Origin: an uncultured Bryobacteraceae bacterium
GTDB taxonomy: Bacteria; Acidobacteriota; Terriglobia; Bryobacterales; Bryobacteraceae
NCBI GenBank assembly: GCA_937921835.1
Contig: CAKZVG010000102.1
Coordinates: forward strand, 1 to 5,971
Direction: 5' to 3'
DNA length: 5,971 nt
The notes beneath the pieces are model-generated. The model saw nothing but the letters and a program-made list of their open reading frames with translations. It was not told where the DNA came from and ran no database searches. Made by a program: the position numbers and the translations under genes. Shown here in pieces: positions 5,486 through 5,971 of the stretch. Each line of letters opens with the position of its first letter. Positions within the stretch are counted from its first letter, which is position 1.

Positions 5486-5971
5486 CTAGAACGGAACGTC
5501 GTCGTCGGTCACGCCCGGGTGCGGCGGTTCGAACGGGCCCTCGTCGGCGGCTGCCGGGCGCGCCTGCCGCTGCTGCGCCGAACGCGGCATGGAGACCGGC
5601 TGCGAGTAGCCCTCCTCGCCCGCCGGCGCGGCGTCGCGGGCGCCGCCGCTCAGCAGGATCACATCCTCGGCGACAACTTCCGTGACGTAGACCTTGCGGC
5701 CGTCCTTGTCCTCGTAGTTGCGGGTGCGCAGACGGCCCTCCACATAGACCTGCTTGCCCTTGGTCAAATAGTTGGCCAGGTTCTCCTGCCGCCAGAGGAC
5801 GACGTTGTGCCAATCGGTCTCTTCTTTCCACTCCCCGGTCTGCTGGTCCTTCCAGCGGCGGCTGGTGGCGATCGGGAAATTGGTGACCGCGGTGCCGCCG
5901 GCGGTGAACTTGGTCTCGGCGTCCCGGCCGAGATTGCCGACCAGGATGACTTTGTTGACGCTTCGGGATGC
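5486..5971 (-). CDS. ssb: Single-stranded DNA-binding protein, start just beyond window edge
   Basis: SSB coats single-stranded DNA during replication, repair and recombination and recruits partner proteins through its C-terminal tip. There are 161 visible residues; the first (ASRSVNKVILVGNLGRD) lines up with residue 2 or so of known SSBs, so only the initiator Met, or a few residues, is missing. The OB fold spans about residues 5-108. It includes NFPIATSRRW (31-40), TDWHNVVLW (52-60) and VYVEGRLRTRNY (75-86), with DNA-stacking tryptophans at 40, 54 and 60. A Gly/Ala/Pro/Gln linker (109-152) leads to the acidic tip DDDVPF (156-161), the standard partner-binding tail. A Met at 5767 lies inside the fold and is not the true start. 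The next gene begins 6 bases after the stop, so ssb is probably the first visible member of this operon. Confidence 0.96.
   Translation of the reverse strand, partial: ASRSVNKVILVGNLGRDAETKFTAGGTAVTNFPIATSRRWKDQQTGEWKEETDWHNVVLWRQENLANYLTKGKQVYVEGRLRTRNYEDKDGRKVYVTEVVAEDVILLSGGARDAAPAGEEGYSQPVSMPRSAQQRQARPAAADEGPFEPPHPGVTDDDVPF

Noticed and set aside
5486..5767. Short 93-residue reading of ssb starting at 5767
   Set aside because: The frame continues upstream to the window edge with the full OB-fold N-terminus, so the internal Met is not the start.
4692..5831. Minus-strand open frame of 379 codons overlapping ssb and the TrmO-FmdE gene
   Set aside because: It is a shifted frame across two well-supported genes, and its translation is Arg/Ala/Gly-rich without motifs.

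Overview
The window is GC-rich DNA packed with protein-coding genes. It holds six protein genes: five complete or nearly complete, and one (waaA) cut at the left edge. No rRNA, tRNA, CRISPR array, insertion sequence or prophage gene was seen, and no gene-free stretch exceeds about 60 bases. The proteins suggest a Gram-negative, GC-rich environmental bacterium. A Kdo transferase implies lipopolysaccharide, the SSB ends in DDDVPF, and several exported proteins are rich in Ala, Pro and Gly. The gene set and codon style remind me of Acidobacteriota (Bryobacter/Solibacter type), but that placement is inference.

Right to left on the minus strand there is a likely operon. It runs ssb (lacking about one codon at the right edge), a TrmO-like tRNA methyltransferase fused to an FmdE-like domain, a D-2-hydroxyacid dehydrogenase with a signal-peptide-like N-terminus, a KDG-dehydratase-type member of the DapA/NAL aldolase family, and an exported cyclophilin. 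The gaps are 6, 19, 6 and about 55 bases. The dehydrogenase and the aldolase-family enzyme form a plausible hydroxyacid/sugar-acid pair. The other members share no obvious pathway with them.

The cyclophilin gene converges, with a 3-base gap, on a plus-strand gene for a small exported protein of unknown function (1266-1874). That gene starts divergently from waaA (minus strand, off the left edge), and the two 5' ends overlap by about 14 bases. Each gene's upstream control signals must therefore lie at least partly inside the other's coding sequence.

The most unusual points are the TrmO-FmdE domain fusion with a partly degraded metal-ligand motif, the export-type N-terminus on an NAD-dependent dehydrogenase, and the altered GTGE motif (read as GIAE) in the dehydratase. 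No clearly novel multi-gene system is visible.
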